Origin: Siphonodentalium dalli
Lineage: Eukaryota > Mollusca > Scaphopoda > Gadilida > Siphonodentaliidae
Direction: 5' to 3'
Length of the DNA stretch: 64,000 nucleotides
Assembly (NCBI GenBank): GCA_032622095.1
Contig: CP136066.1
Coordinates: forward strand, 226,676,961-226,740,960
Shown here: positions 1 through 10,661 of the stretch, piece by piece
How positions within the stretch are numbered: the stretch's first letter is position 1
Layout of the letters: each line of letters begins with the position of its first letter
Translations under genes and position numbers: made by a program
Notes under the pieces: model-generated
Told to the model about the DNA's origin: nothing
The model's input: the letters and a program-made list of their open reading frames with translations, nothing else
Database searches by the model: none

Positions 1-141
1 GTCAGATAAACAATCAAGACCGACCTAGTTTAGTGGTGCAGAACTAGTATGTGCCCATGCTATTCTTTAAGGTGGGTTATTACCTTAGGCTGCTTAATGG
101 AGTGAAATACATGTGTATATTATAACCCAAATTATACCACA
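1..141 (-). mobile_element. 3' LTR (partial, runs off the window)
   Basis: It matches 8965-9105 with differences only near positions 32, 75 and 97. Its inner border at 141/142 is where the match stops, and on the minus strand it begins TGTGGTATAATTT. About half of the LTR length seen on the right side (292 bp) is present; the rest lies outside the window. Confidence 0.75.
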
Positions 142-150
142 TTCCTCCCT
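142..150 (-). other. polypurine tract of the LTR element
   Basis: Read on the minus strand the bases are AGGGAGGAA and directly abut the TG of the 3' LTR. This is the position and composition expected for the plus-strand primer of an LTR retrotransposon. Confidence 0.65.
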
Positions 151-2651
151 GTTTTATAAAGGTCCCCATCCCTGAACTGTCTACTCTTATCAAAACCAAT
201 ATTTCAATAAAATGTACATCCATGTTATTATTCTCAAAAATGATATTGCCTGAATCTTCGTGTGTGTTGCCTGAGTGAGAACGGAATTCTGAGTACACGA
301 TTTGGCAACATTAATTAGGACATACATGTATAAACTATTTCAGACCGGCATGTCAGCATATGAGCAACCAAGTGATCAATCTTCCAAATAATAAAAAGGG
401 CCGGGTATTTAACTATACAGCCCTAAAAACCCAGCTGTACATTACTTACAACACTAAGCCAGGAACCTCTTCCTAGCGGTTAACATACTCCTCGAGCAGA
501 GGGAAACAATCCCTTCCAGCTTGCTTAATTGGTACCATTAACCTATATGTGGAGGGACTAGAGGGTCACTCTGGTATTCACTTGAACGTACAGTATATAA
601 TGTGGGCATCCTACACTGTTTCAAGGGTACTTCTGTTAAACCCCCCAAATCAATCCAAAGCCCCCCTGTGACCCTATATACACTTCCCCAACACCACGCG
701 GCCCCAGACCACCGGCATCACAAACTGACACCCACAATCCTTTCCTTCCCCCACCAAAATTAAAATGTCTCATTTTCTGAAACATCTCCCACCAGATTAA
801 CTGGTGATGAGATGCTATTGACTACATCCATCTTAATTGATATAAATGTGATAGCCTGTTTGCCATTGTACACAATTGAACAGAAATTGTTTGAGAAGGG
901 TGTACCCACATGGCACCCTAAGTTTTGGACAAACTGTTTACATCACATTCCACCAAAGGCTATCCATTGACTGTCACACTGCACATTATTCCAACCCAGC
1001 CTATGCCACATCAAACACCTGACTTCTACCACTGAGCTGACTATACATGGATCCCACAACTCAATTACTAGTCATTACCGACCGCTCACTCACCACACTG
1101 CACCAGGGTCAAGACCCCACGATTTCCTATTCTAGTCTACCACCCGAGAATGTAACTGATACCACACAGCAGTGACCCTATTCAGAGACCACACCTGACA
1201 ATTATGATTGGCCACAGAAAATCAACAGCTCTCCGAGAAATATATTTCAAGAAATACAATATCAAACTTTAAGGGGTGGGATACTGCACCAAAGACCCTC
1301 AACAAAACTTTACAATAATTACACCCACCAAGGAACCTCTACTTCATTGTACATGTATGTACCAGAGGAGAGGGGAATTAATGCCCCCTCAGTTCCAAAA
1401 GGAATCTCAACTTGCATTGGTACATTTGCATATATTATGTACACAGCTCCCTCTAAAGAACACAAGGGAATCTTATCCTGCATGCGTTGTGGGAAGGGTT
1501 ATAAAACCCTATAATTGTGTTGGCCTATATATAATACTCGTATACTATATAGTGACCAATTTAACTTTATATATAATCTCCTTCCCCACCAAATTAAAGG
1601 GATTCTTCCTATTCCAAATTATATATCCAACCAATTTAAAGTATTCTAACCTAAATCCATTTTTGAACTGAACAAGTTATTGAATATTTATGTGAAAGTT
1701 TGTTCTTGTATATACAATGAACAGCAACATGTTAGAGAAGGGTGTGACCCACATGACACCCTAAAGCTGAATTCTATTTTCAGAACCATCCACTGCTATA
1801 TATTCCCATTAATTATAGGTGGGGTATTATGGGTATAATATTATTTCAGTTGATGATACCCAATTTGCTCCAAGCCAGTGAATTATAATATGAACACCAG
1901 ACAAATAAACATACAAATTTGACAGCAATCTGGCTTACTATTTCATCAAACTAAAGTTCCACCGGGCCAATTCTCAGAATGCCCAATTATTATGTGACTT
2001 CTAATTCTTATCCTGGTTCCCCATATGTCCCCTGTTTGCATCAGAGAAAGTACAAACTTATACATACTAATAATTTTTAAATCAACATGACAACTGAAGT
2101 TATTTTCCAAGTTTTTAGTCCACCAAAGTAGTTATCAGATGTACTGGTACATGTACTTGTACACTAGACATTCCACAGACATGGGCCATAAGCCAATGAC
2201 ATTATTTTCAATAAACTACAGAGTATGTGTACGTGAGAAAACCAATACCAGGGTGTCGACACCCTATCCCAATTTATAACGATATGGGAATTACCAAATC
2301 AATTATGATATGTTAAATGCTAGCCTGCTGAAACTTTCCTACTTTTAACAGATCAATTTGTGGAATAAGGTCTACCAGTAATTACAATTGTATGATCCAA
2401 GAAAAATTGCATTACACCCATGTGAAACCGGGTGACTATGGTGTGTATACACACTATGGTGTGTAGGGACCCTCCATTACCAGGGCGCTGCCCTACATTT
2501 GATGAGTAAAACTTGCATGTATGTACACAAAGCTCCCCATCTTGGTACTAAGTAATGATTATCCATTCATGGGGTATAAATAAATTGGCTTGCCAATCTG
2601 AAAGTCCGAAATGGGACAGGTACCTGGAATGCTGAATGTTGTTAGGCTGCC
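151..2651. other. interior of LTR element, no gene recognised
   Basis: I see no convincing coding frame here. The stretch is A/T- and C-rich on the plus strand. A short phrase around GAGAAGGGTGT..CCCACATG.CACCCTAA occurs twice (about 893-925 and 1734-1765), suggesting an old internal duplication. Being inside the element, it may be a decayed polymerase region or a long noncoding interior. Confidence 0.4.
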
Positions 2652-3326
2652 TCAACAAATAGGGCAGACAACTGTGTACCCCTCCCCAGACTTAGTGTAA
2701 CAATGGCCTAAGGGAATTTGTGGCAACCACCCTGCATCCCCATCTGAGAAGCCAAAATGTGCTTCCATTGCATCTTCTGGGATATCGGTGGTTGCATCAA
2801 TGTTTTCCCTTTGTGGGTCCCAATTCAGTCTGTTCTGACATACTGAGATATCAATTTGAGTCCGAGGCTTCTCCAACCCTCCAACTTGAGGGTTCATCAA
2901 CCCTCTAGAAATGACTTCATGTTTGGTTTCACCCAGGGCTTCTCCATTCATATTGTAACCCGTATGAGGTAGATCTCTCAAAAGATTAATATAATTACCA
3001 TTTGAGGGCCTCCATGAAGTTAATCTAATTTGTTTAGGGCAACTCATGGACCCACACAACTGTGGCCCTAACATGGGGTAGGGTCTGTGATTAAACCATG
3101 TAACTCCCCCATCCCAATCAGATAACCCAAGGTGACAATCAGAAGAACTCTGGCGTGTCCTGTTCATAGTTGATTGTTGACTAACAACCCCCAACCCAAC
3201 TGCCATGGGTGCGAGATGGTCATTTAACTTATTGTATTGATATGCTTCAGGAAATTTCAAATTTTCCCTCTTTGCATCTCTCAACACAGTATTTTGGTCT
3301 GTAATTTCTTTACTGACTGATCCCAC
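2652..3326 (-). CDS. hypothetical protein remnant inside LTR element (224 aa)
   Basis: This open frame is on the element's coding strand, 2.5 kb inside the 3' LTR. The product is hydrophilic, ends with the stop after VVCPIC, and carries no RT, integrase or protease motif that I can recognise. Its codon content looks ordinary and it is much longer than chance frames nearby, so it may be the 3' part of the element's protein. The Gag-like frames at 6995-8136 would be the 5' part, separated by inserted repeats. I cannot name a family, and it could also be a chance frame. Confidence 0.35.
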   Translation of the reverse strand: MGSVSKEITDQNTVLRDAKRENLKFPEAYQYNKLNDHLAPMAVGLGVVSQQSTMNRTRQSSSDCHLGLSDWDGGVTWFNHRPYPMLGPQLCGSMSCPKQIRLTSWRPSNGNYINLLRDLPHTGYNMNGEALGETKHEVISRGLMNPQVGGLEKPRTQIDISVCQNRLNWDPQRENIDATTDIPEDAMEAHFGFSDGDAGWLPQIPLGHCYTKSGEGYTVVCPIC

Positions 3327-3379
3327 TGAGCTATGTTTGCCCTTTGAGAACGTCTTAAATAGGCTATGATATATGGCTT

Positions 3380-4480
3380 GGATTGGAGGAGGCCCTAGTT
3401 CACCTGCCCCAACCCGTTTAAGTTTAAATCTGTTTTTTCAACAAAGTTACCCAATTGCAAATTTGTCGGAGCCCCACCCGTTCCAGTTAAGTTTTGAGGT
3501 TGGTCTATTTTTAGATCACCTGAGACAAAGTCTCCGGAGGAGCTATAGTCATCACTCCTCGTCCGTCTGTCCGTGCGTCCGTGCGTCCGTCTGTCTGTCT
3601 GTCCGTCCGTCAAACTTTTTTAAAAACATCTTCTCCTCTGAAACCATCATACCGTATTGGTTCATATTTGGTGTGGATGTTCCCTAGGTGACTCTCATTC
3701 AGATTTGTTCAAATGAGGTCACTGGGTCAAATAGTTGCGAAGCCAGGGCCATAACTCTATTCCGCCATAGTAATTCTTACAACGACTTCTTGTTCAGAAC
3801 CATTGGGCCGATTTAGCTAATATTTGGTATGGAGGGTCCTTGGGTCACTGGTGTTCAGATTTGTTCAAATGAGGTCACCCGGTCAATTAGTTGAGAAACC
3901 AGGGCCATAACTCATAGTAATTCTTACAATGACTTCTTCTAAAAAAATATTTGGCCGATTTAGCTTATATTTGGTACAGAGATACCTTGGGTGACTGGGG
4001 TTCAGATTTGTTCAAATGGGGTCACTGGGTCAAATAGGGGCAGAGCCAGGGACATAACTTTAAAAACAAAAAATTTAATTTTTGCATTTTGACCTTTAAT
4101 TTTTGTTTAGGACACATCACAGCCTCATATTTCTTACCTAGATTTTTCTTAGCATGTTCTTCATCTGTATGGATTTTGGTATTGTTTATTTAACCCCTTC
4201 CACTCTTGTTTTGATATAGAATTCATCCAAGACAGGATTACTCAAACATTTTTCATCTGATCAACACCAAATTTGGTATATGAATTTTTGACACTTATAT
4301 ACAGATCAAGTTAAAATATGGGTTTGATCCGATATATTTTAACAGAGTTATGGCCCTTTATAATTCAGACCTCTTTGCTATGCACTATTAATTTTTAAGA
4401 GAACACTGAAGCCTGTATTATTGAAAAAGCCAATTTATCATAGTGTGGTCACCCGATACTCTTGCTTCAGACTGCTTGCT
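3380..4480. repeat. R2 dispersed repeat with CCGT-type microsatellite
   Basis: The segment contains GGAGCTATAGTCATCACTCC, a run of GTCCGT/CTGTC units (about 3560-3612), then TTCATATTTGGTGTGGATGT. Three degenerate repeats follow, of the form CAGATTTGTTCAAATG.GGTCA..GGGTCAAATAG..AGCCAGGGCCATAACTC. The same order recurs at 6300-6640 and 6765-7058. It interrupts the LTR element interior. No protein is encoded. Confidence 0.7.
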
Positions 4481-4579
4481 TCAGACCAGTTTACCATCTG
4501 TCATTACACGACATGACATTAGCTAAACAACTATTCTACCAGAGTCTACAATGAATAGTCCATTGTTCATTTCTCCAAG

Positions 4580-4725
4580 CCTGGACATAGTGTGTCTGAC
4601 ATTTGCAGAATGAAGTCCCCAGATGGTGAATTTAGTGTTGCTACCCCATACAGCAGGCTAGCATCACCAAATACACCCTCAATTACCTTATTCTGCTTAG
4701 GCCTCATCTTCTGGGACAATTTGTT
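4580..4725. mobile_element. family A MITE, left end only
   Basis: TGTGTCTGACATTTGCAGAATG is followed by a hairpin arm pair (GATGGTGAATTTAGTGTTGCTA.. against ..CTAGCATCACCAAATACACC) and the start of the central part, CTTAGGCCTCATCTTCTGGG. The remaining half is missing, so this is a truncated copy. Confidence 0.6.
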
Positions 4726-5096
4726 TTAAACATGTTTTAAAATTTGAAAAAAGTGACAACATTATATATAACATCTGCAGAGTTATGAAACTTTACTCTT
4801 TAATGAAATTATGGAAACATTCCACCCTCCCCCACCCACCCCTCCCACATGGCCCAGGCCCAACCCTGCCATCAACTAACATCCCTTCCAAGCCATATCA
4901 CCTCTCAATTTAATACCTCTTCTCACCACAGAGGCATATATATCTGTAAAGGTACAGGTCATTAATTATATAAACTGGCCAGATGACATGTATTATTCTA
5001 ATCTAAACATATCTGTAGCAATTTAACAACAAACTGGTGCTTCCCTTCAATGTTAGTTGATGACTGACATTCAATGATACTGTGAATGGCTTTGAT
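4726..5096. other. no gene seen
   Basis: This is AT-rich sequence with a C-rich stretch near 4825-4870. I see no repeat family or coding signal. Confidence 0.5.
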
Positions 5097-5665
5097 TTCT
5101 TCAAGTCTGGAAATAGTGTGTCTGACATTTACATAATGAGGTCCCCAGATGGTGAATTTAGTGTTGCTACCCCATACAGCATGCTAGCATCACCAAATAC
5201 ACCCGCCAGGGACCTAATTCTGCTTAGTCCTCATCTTCTGGGAAGTATCCTAAGTATCAAATTGACAGTTTGATTTAGTCACTTTTTCCACCTGTTCAGT
5301 TTCAATGTCCCCCTAATTTGCAGAAGATAAAATGCATAATTGAGGTGCTCAATGGGTGTGTATCACCAACTTCAACTGTAGGACTTCATTGATTTAGTCA
5401 CTTTTTTCCACCTGTTCAGTTTCAATGTCCCCCTAATTTGCAGAAGATAAAATGCATAATTGAGGTGCTCAATGGGTGTGTATCACCAACTTCAACTGTA
5501 GGACTTCAATCTGTTCCTTGGTTTTATAGGCCATTGAGGCCTAATCAGATTGAGGATGAATTTGGTGATGCTAGCCTGCCTTACAGAATATTGTCATTAA
5601 ATCCACATTTTTGGGACCTAATTCTGCAAATGTCAGACATACTAAATTCAGGTTTGGCCATTTCA
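5097..5665. mobile_element. family A MITE, full length
   Basis: The element begins with a hairpin containing AATGAGGTCCCCAGATGG. Its centre includes CCCCTAATTTGCAGAAGATA and CACCAACTTCAACTG. It ends with a second, more diverged hairpin finishing CTAATTCTGCAAATGTCAGACATA. Each end is itself a hairpin, and the outermost 35-40 bases are inverted relative to each other. A 119-120-bp internal tandem duplication makes this copy longer than the roughly 440 bp of other copies. Confidence 0.7.
5271..5508. repeat. tandem duplication (2 x ~119 bp) inside family A MITE
   Basis: TGATTTAGTCACTTTTT through GGACTTCA is present twice in direct succession with only one extra T in the second copy, so the duplication is recent. 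Confidence 0.85.
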
Positions 5666-5727
5666 TATTATTGTTTTAATCACCACTTATCCAGATGAAA
5701 TCATACGACTAATATTCAAAGAAAAAT

Positions 5728-5744
5728 GGGGGGGGGGGGGGGGG
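5728..5744 (+). repeat. G17 homopolymer
   Basis: A run of 17 G sits between family A copies. Other G or C runs of about 8-17 are near 6270, 9538, 9600, 25441, 30590, 36712, 57782 and 59612. The longest in the window is at 21745. Confidence 0.9.
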
Positions 5745-5767
5745 TATATATTGGATTAAATTTGTCT

Positions 5768-6205
5768 TCTATCTGGCATTTGCAGAATGAGGTCCCCAGA
5801 GGGTGAATTTAGTTATGCTACCCTGCACAGCAGTCTAGCATCACCAAATACACTAGCCAGGGTCCTCATTCTGCTTAGGCCTCATCTTCTTGGAAGTATA
5901 TAGGCACTTAAATTGACATTTTTACTTACTTTAGCCCTTCTGTTTAGTTTCTATATCCCCTAATTTGTGAATATAACATGCATAATTGAGGTGCCCAATG
6001 GGTGCACATCACCAACTTCAACTGGAGAACTTCAATCTAATGCTATGTCTCCCATAGCAGTTGAGGCCTACACAGAATGAGGTCCCCAGAGGGTGAATTT
6101 GCTGATGCTAGCCCGCATTGCAGGATTGTGTCATTAAATTCACCCTTTGGGGACCTCATTCTGCAAATGTCAGACAATTTGTTCAGGCTTGTCTGTTCGA
6201 ATATT
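5768..6205. mobile_element. family A MITE, full length
   Basis: It has left hairpin, centre and right hairpin in the standard order: CAGAATGAGGTCCCCAGAGG at both ends, centre with CCTCATCTTCTTGGAAGTAT and TCTCCCATAGCAGTTGAGGC. It is about 440 bp, the typical size in this window. Confidence 0.75.
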
Positions 6206-6299
6206 ATGTTCTTAACCACCAGTATCCAGTTGAACTCATTATACCCTGATTTTGCAAAGAAAAACTTGGGGGGGGGTGGTATATTGGATTGAATTTGTC

Positions 6300-7058
6300 A
6301 GTCTCTATGTCAGACTGTTCTCCCATCCATCCATCTGTCATTATGTCTCTATCCGTCCATCAATTGTTTTCTTCTCCAGATACATATTAAAGACCAAATG
6401 GGTTTATATATTTAGGTGTGGATGTCCCCCAGGTGACTCACATTCAGATTTGTTCAAATGAGTTCATCAGGTCAAATAGGTGAGAAGTCAGGGCCATAAC
6501 TCTTTCCTTCCATAGTAATTCTTAAAACAATTTCTTCTCAAGAACCATCTGGACTATTTAGATTATGTTTGGTATGGATGGTCCTTCGGTGACTGGGGTT
6601 TAGATTTTTTCAGATTTGGGGTCATTTTAGGAAAATCAGTTCAGTTCAACTCTTAAAATCTAATGTGTGAAATTACCAAATGAATGGATCTCATAGATGG
6701 GGATTCACGTTTGTTCAAATAGGGGCGGAGATAAGAGATTTAATTACCAACCAGCCACCCTACCCGTGCTCCGGTGGAGCTATAGTCATCACTCCTCGTC
6801 CGTCCATCGTCTGTCCGTCCATCTGTCCGACAACAATTATTTGAACATCTCCTCTGGAACCATAAGACCAAATGGGTTCATATTTGGTGTGGATGTTCCC
6901 TAGGTGATTCTCATTTAGATTTGTTCAAATGCGGTCACTGGGTCAAATAGTTGCGAAGCCAGGGCCATAACTCTTTCCCACCATAGTAATTCTTTTAAAC
7001 ATCTTCAGAACAAGACCGAATGGTTTCATATTTGGTGTGGATGTTCCCTAGGTGACCA
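6300..7058. repeat. R2 dispersed repeats (two copies)
   Basis: Two partial copies (about 6300-6640 and 6765-7058) share GGAGCTATAGTCATCACTCC, a TCCGTCC run, and GTGTGGATGTTCCCTAGGTG with 3380-4480. The second ends at GGTGAC near 7058, where the Gag-like region resumes, so this marks one side of an insertion in the LTR element. Confidence 0.7.
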
Positions 7059-7543
7059 TTCACCCTAGTAAATGCTTGTCGGTGTTTACATATGACAGAA
7101 CCCAAATCCTCACTTGGAGGTGAACTTTCCATTTTTCCCGAACAGCCACTGGCCCCATGTTTTAGATAAGAATTTATTTCACTGGGATACCTATAGTGTA
7201 CTGGTTTAAGGGACTGTTCACAGAGTCCCTGATTTACCTTTGAGGAAGAATCCCATTTTATAACTTCGGGTTCTAGTTCCAATTCATTAAGTTTTAAATT
7301 AAGTACGGGACGATTCCCATATACCGATGTCTGACCATGGTCACTGTGAATAACTCTCAATGAAACATCCAAAATGGGATTTGGGCCATAACGAGATATA
7401 TTTGTGTCATGGACTGAAAGCTGCCTGAATTCAGGAGAAAATGGCGCCAAAACCTCACCATCCCTGGAACTAATGTATGAGGCCCACCTGTCCCAAAACG
7501 CTGTTTGTCTCCCATTTCTAAGTCTGACTTCTGGTTGACACAT
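6995..7543 (-). pseudogene. Gag-region continuation in a second frame, joined to repeat DNA
   Basis: This minus-strand frame overlaps the end of the Gag-like frame (7357-8136) in another reading frame. Only the part above about 7060 belongs to the LTR element. The last ~25 codons are translated R2 repeat sequence, so the frame is chimeric. Its overlap with the first frame suggests a frameshift near 7520-7545 in the original protein, but without a homologue I cannot say which frame is ancestral. No zinc knuckle or protease motif is visible. Confidence 0.4.
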
Positions 7544-8136
7544 ATGGTGTCGTCATTAAGTGTGTCAAATTGATATTGGTGATTCGATAACTCACTATAC
7601 ACCCAATCATTGTTAGCCGGGTCACTACACGTGGACTGCGTGTCATACTGCGATCGATAAAAATCATTGTCCACTTCATCCAAAGCGAACTTCCCATGTG
7701 CATAATATCTTGACCCAATGTAATCTTCCAATTCATTCAATAAGTCCGAGAAATCAATTGAGGGAAAATATCTGATAATCTCGCAGTAACATTTTTTGGT
7801 TTCCCACTCCAAATAGTTTCCGAGAATATCTACAATTTCATCATTGTTTGACAGCCGCTTGTAAATCACAAAATTTATAAATCTGAAGCGAAACAATGGC
7901 CAATTGCTACCATCAAACCACAAATTCTGAGGGAGGTCCCATTCTCCCTTTCCAATTTCATAAGTTTTACTTGGGACTCCATTCTCATGAAAAGATGAAT
8001 ATACATGTATATCTTCTCTACCGAGTGGGAATGGGATGCCAGATTCCCCCTGTTGGTCGATAAAGTCACCATAATTCCTCCCCCTCCCTTCATAAAATAC
8101 ATCTGTGCGCATATTCAATGGGGACCACATTATCAA
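7357..8136 (-). pseudogene. Gag-like protein of LTR retrotransposon (259 aa frame)
   Basis: Residues about 72-145 have the character of a retrotransposon Gag/capsid-like domain. A WFDGSNWPLF start (compare the FDG...W..F signature of Ty3-type Gag) is followed by predominantly helical sequence with repeated aromatic residues, ending LLNELEDYIGSRYY. The N-terminal 70 residues are polar and unassigned. The frame lies about 0.66 kb downstream of the primer-binding site on the element's strand, the expected place for gag. The C-terminal part probably leaves the true frame. The assignment rests on pattern and position only; a profile search of residues 60-160 would settle it. Confidence 0.5.
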
Positions 8137-8794
8137 TATTGTAATGAAAATTTCTATGTCAACAGGGAAAAAATCACTAAGAACAACTCAGGTAACACAA
8201 GAGGGTAATCAAAACCCTGTTTCAGTGAAAAACAAATATTTCTATTTTTATTTTTTTTCAATGACAAACCACAAATAAATGTCATATAATCTGTAAATGG
8301 AAAGAAATTCCATAAACAGCAATATTTATCAATATTACTAAAACAACATGTCTCAAATATTAATTCAGACAAAAGTTAAGAAAAATTTCCTCAATTTCTG
8401 TCAAGTGGGCAACACAAAGTCTTAAATCACCCATTTTCCCAACTATTTCGAGAAACTAATCTCAAATAATGTTTATTTCATTAGAAAAATGAAATATAAA
8501 TAAAAAATCGGGACGGATGCGGCCCGATGACAACAGATTTTAATGGATTGAAAATCAAGCCATCAAAAAAATTATCTGTCACCTAATGGTAGCTAATTTG
8601 AATATCAAAATTGTCTCAAATTATTTTTTGTGGAATTTCCCACGGATGTTCGTAGGCTTGCAGCGACAATGTAGTATTTTTCGGGTCCTTATATTATCCC
8701 GAAGGCATACTATTGGTCTCAGTCTCATGCAGTCATCAAAGTACATACCTGGATTCTGAGCTGCTCCCGCTGCTCTGAGCTGTGAGCTGTCGGG
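8137..8794. other. leader between primer site and gag-like frame
   Basis: About 660 bp of AT-rich sequence, more GC-rich towards the 5' LTR. On the minus strand it corresponds to the untranslated leader of the LTR element. No independent gene is seen. Confidence 0.5.
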
Positions 8795-8811
8795 CCGGCC
8801 CAAGATCGCCA
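8795..8811 (-). other. candidate tRNA primer-binding site
   Basis: Read on the minus strand this is TGGCGATCTTGGGCCGG, two bases beyond the LTR end CTCA. A TGG start (complement of a tRNA CCA tail) at this spacing is diagnostic. I cannot say which tRNA it pairs with. Confidence 0.55.
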
Positions 8812-8813
8812 TC

Positions 8814-9105
8814 TGAGATCCTTCCTTGGTGAGATTCTAGCAACAACTGACTGAGATGAGACTGAGGGCAGAGGGTGACCTGGGATAATTACTCACCAGT
8901 CACACCTCATGGGTCATGCCATGATTGTATCATTATCCATTGATCCCCAGTTTTGCTGGCTGAAGTCAGATAAACAATCAAGACCGACCTAGTTTTGTGG
9001 TGCAGAACTAGTATGTGCCCATGCTATTCTTTAAGGTGGATTATTACCTTAGGCTGCTTAAGGGAGTGAAATACATGTGTATATTATAACCCAAATTATA
9101 CCACA
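8814..9105 (-). mobile_element. 5' LTR (292 bp)
   Basis: On the minus strand it runs TGTGGTATAATTT...GGATCTCA, so it has TG..CA ends. The right half matches the partial LTR at 1-141. The left border is set by the CA end and the adjacent primer site, because the paired LTR is outside the window. Identity of about 98% over the shared 141 bp suggests a fairly recent insertion. Confidence 0.65.
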
Positions 9106-9375
9106 AAGTCTTAATTTGCATGACTAAATCATACATGCCACATCCGGCCATCCCTGATCCAATCATAACCAAACTTGACATGGATCTTCGGGGTTCCTCT
9201 AGATTTGAGCTACTGTATGAAGTTTTATTTAAAACATGGCCACTGGCAGCCATCTTGGATTCCATCCAGAACTTTGTCCGAGTCTGTAATTATTCTGGTC
9301 CATTTTTAGTTAAAACTTGGCACTTATATCAACCAGCATGCGAACCTGTGCACCTGCGATTTTAATTGAGTTCGG
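9106..9375. repeat. R1 dispersed repeat
   Basis: It contains TTTGCATGACTAAATCATAC, CCACATCCGGCCATCCCTGA, GGATCTTCGGGGTTCCTCTA and AACATGGCCACTGGCAGCCA in the same order as 10720-11390, 15165-15330, 31885-32100 and 32469-32780. Confidence 0.65.
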
Positions 9376-10084
9376 TCGGACTCATTTTGGCGGAGTAATT
9401 GCCATTTTCTTTTTACATATTTAGAATAATTAATACATCCTGGGACTCATCTTTTGTTCGAGTCTGTATTAAATCCACCATTTTCCAGTCAATTTTTTAA
9501 AAATTTGGCCAGGGGTGCCGGAAGCACCAAAGGGCAAGGGGGGGGGGGGGGGAACCAATCCAGTGGGCACTTTTCGGGTCTCCCCTGGCCAGGGCAAGGG
9601 GGGGGCATATGCCCCCGCACGCCTCCCTTCTCCGGCATCCCTAACTTGGCACAGATGTCAACCAGCATGGGAACCTGCATATATATGTAACCTGAGAATT
9701 TTATTTCAATCGGATTGTTTTTGTATCATATATATTGGTGTAATCAATTCCTCCTACAGTTTGTAGTGTAGGGATCTGAAACCCATAAATCCTTCTGTAT
9801 CTGTATCATATACCGGGTACGTCCTAGATCCCAATCTGGTTTTTGCATGAGGGTGGGAGGATCGCTACTAGTAATTTAGGTCTCCCAAAGCCGCTTTGAA
9901 TATTTCCAAATCAGCGGCATTGCATGACTGTATTGTCATCCAGTTTGTTCCACTCTATTATTGTTCGTGGAAAGAATGAATTTTTAAACTGGTCAGTGGG
10001 ACATTTTGGTTAGTGACCTTTTATTCTTTCAGTGACAGTCATTGCAGTGAAATCTGGGAACTAAATAAATGTAATTGTCTCCAG
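9376..10084. other. no gene; G-rich low complexity
   Basis: G runs lie near 9538-9552 and 9598-9606, and a short inverted motif GCCGGAAGCACC...CTCCGGCATCCC surrounds them. Nothing coding is supported. Confidence 0.5.
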
Positions 10085-10498
10085 ACCTGAAAATATGGTG
10101 CTGGACATTTACAGAATGAGGTCTCCAGAGGGTGAATTTATTGACGATACCCAGCACAGTGCGCTAGCTTCACCAATTCATCCTGGGGACATCATTCTGA
10201 ATGGTTTTATCTGCTGTGGGAGATTTAAGTTCCCAGATGGTGAAGATGGTGACATGAGGCACCCATTGGGTATATACTTCGATTAATGATTGTGTCATCT
10301 GCCAATTTGGGGATACAGTGTATAGTGAAACTAAACTAAAAAAGAAAAAGAATCTTTCTAAAGAAGTTTCGGAAGAAACTAAATCACTTGTTAATTTGAT
10401 AATAAAGCCAGAACGTGAATTCAGCGATGATATATAGCCAGCTGTGCAGATTAGCGTCACTAAATTCGCCCTCTGTAACCTCATTCTACACAGGCCTG
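10085..10498. mobile_element. family A MITE abutting the DTD2 start codon
   Basis: The left hairpin (CAGAATGAGGTCTCCAGAGG) is followed by a reversed central part (CTGCTGTGGGAGATTTA, complement of the usual ..TCTCCCATAGCAG). A degraded right hairpin ends CCTCATTCTACACAGGCCTG. The last recognisable base is one or two nucleotides before the DTD2 ATG. Confidence 0.65.
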
Positions 10499-10499
10499 A

Positions 10500-10661
10500 A
10501 TGTCTCAAGAATCAGAAAGTTCTACAAATAAAGATAAGAAGACTCCCATCGCTGCGACGTCTGCCAATCAGATCAGATGTAGAGTGATTCTACAACAGTG
10601 TATTTCCGCCAAGCTACAAGTGAAGCCAGTCAATGAGGAATCAGAAGCCGAGTTTGTTCAG
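10500..10661 (+). CDS. DTD2: DTD2 exon 1 (coding part)
   Basis: It encodes 54 residues: a polar N-terminal tail (about 1-26), then the conserved first strand and helix. The donor is CAG|GTTAGT, phase 0. The start is fixed by a TGA immediately upstream in frame. A potential acceptor, TCTACACAG|GCC, lies just before it, so a 5' noncoding exon is possible. Confidence 0.88.

Larger units (their letters stand above)
1..9105 (-). mobile_element. LTR retrotransposon, non-autonomous or degraded, cut by the window edge
   Basis: Two nearly identical stretches (1-141 and 8965-9105, three differences by eye in 141) lie about 9 kb apart in direct orientation and end in the same CA. On the minus strand these ends read TGTGGTATAATTT, a normal LTR start. 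Just inside the left copy is a purine tract, and just inside the right copy is a TGG-starting candidate primer site, so transcription would run right to left. A Gag-like frame lies downstream of the primer site. No protease, reverse transcriptase or integrase is recognisable in the remaining interior. Roughly 3370-7060 is occupied by dispersed repeats and family A MITEs that look like later insertions. The left LTR continues beyond base 1, so the target-site duplication cannot be checked. Confidence 0.72.

Noticed and set aside
1276-1671. 131-codon plus frame
   Set aside because: It lacks an ATG start, has AT-rich composition, and lies antisense inside the LTR element.
3395-3613. Minus frame with TDGQTDRRTHGRTDRRT
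   Set aside because: Translation of the CCGT-type microsatellite in repeat R2.
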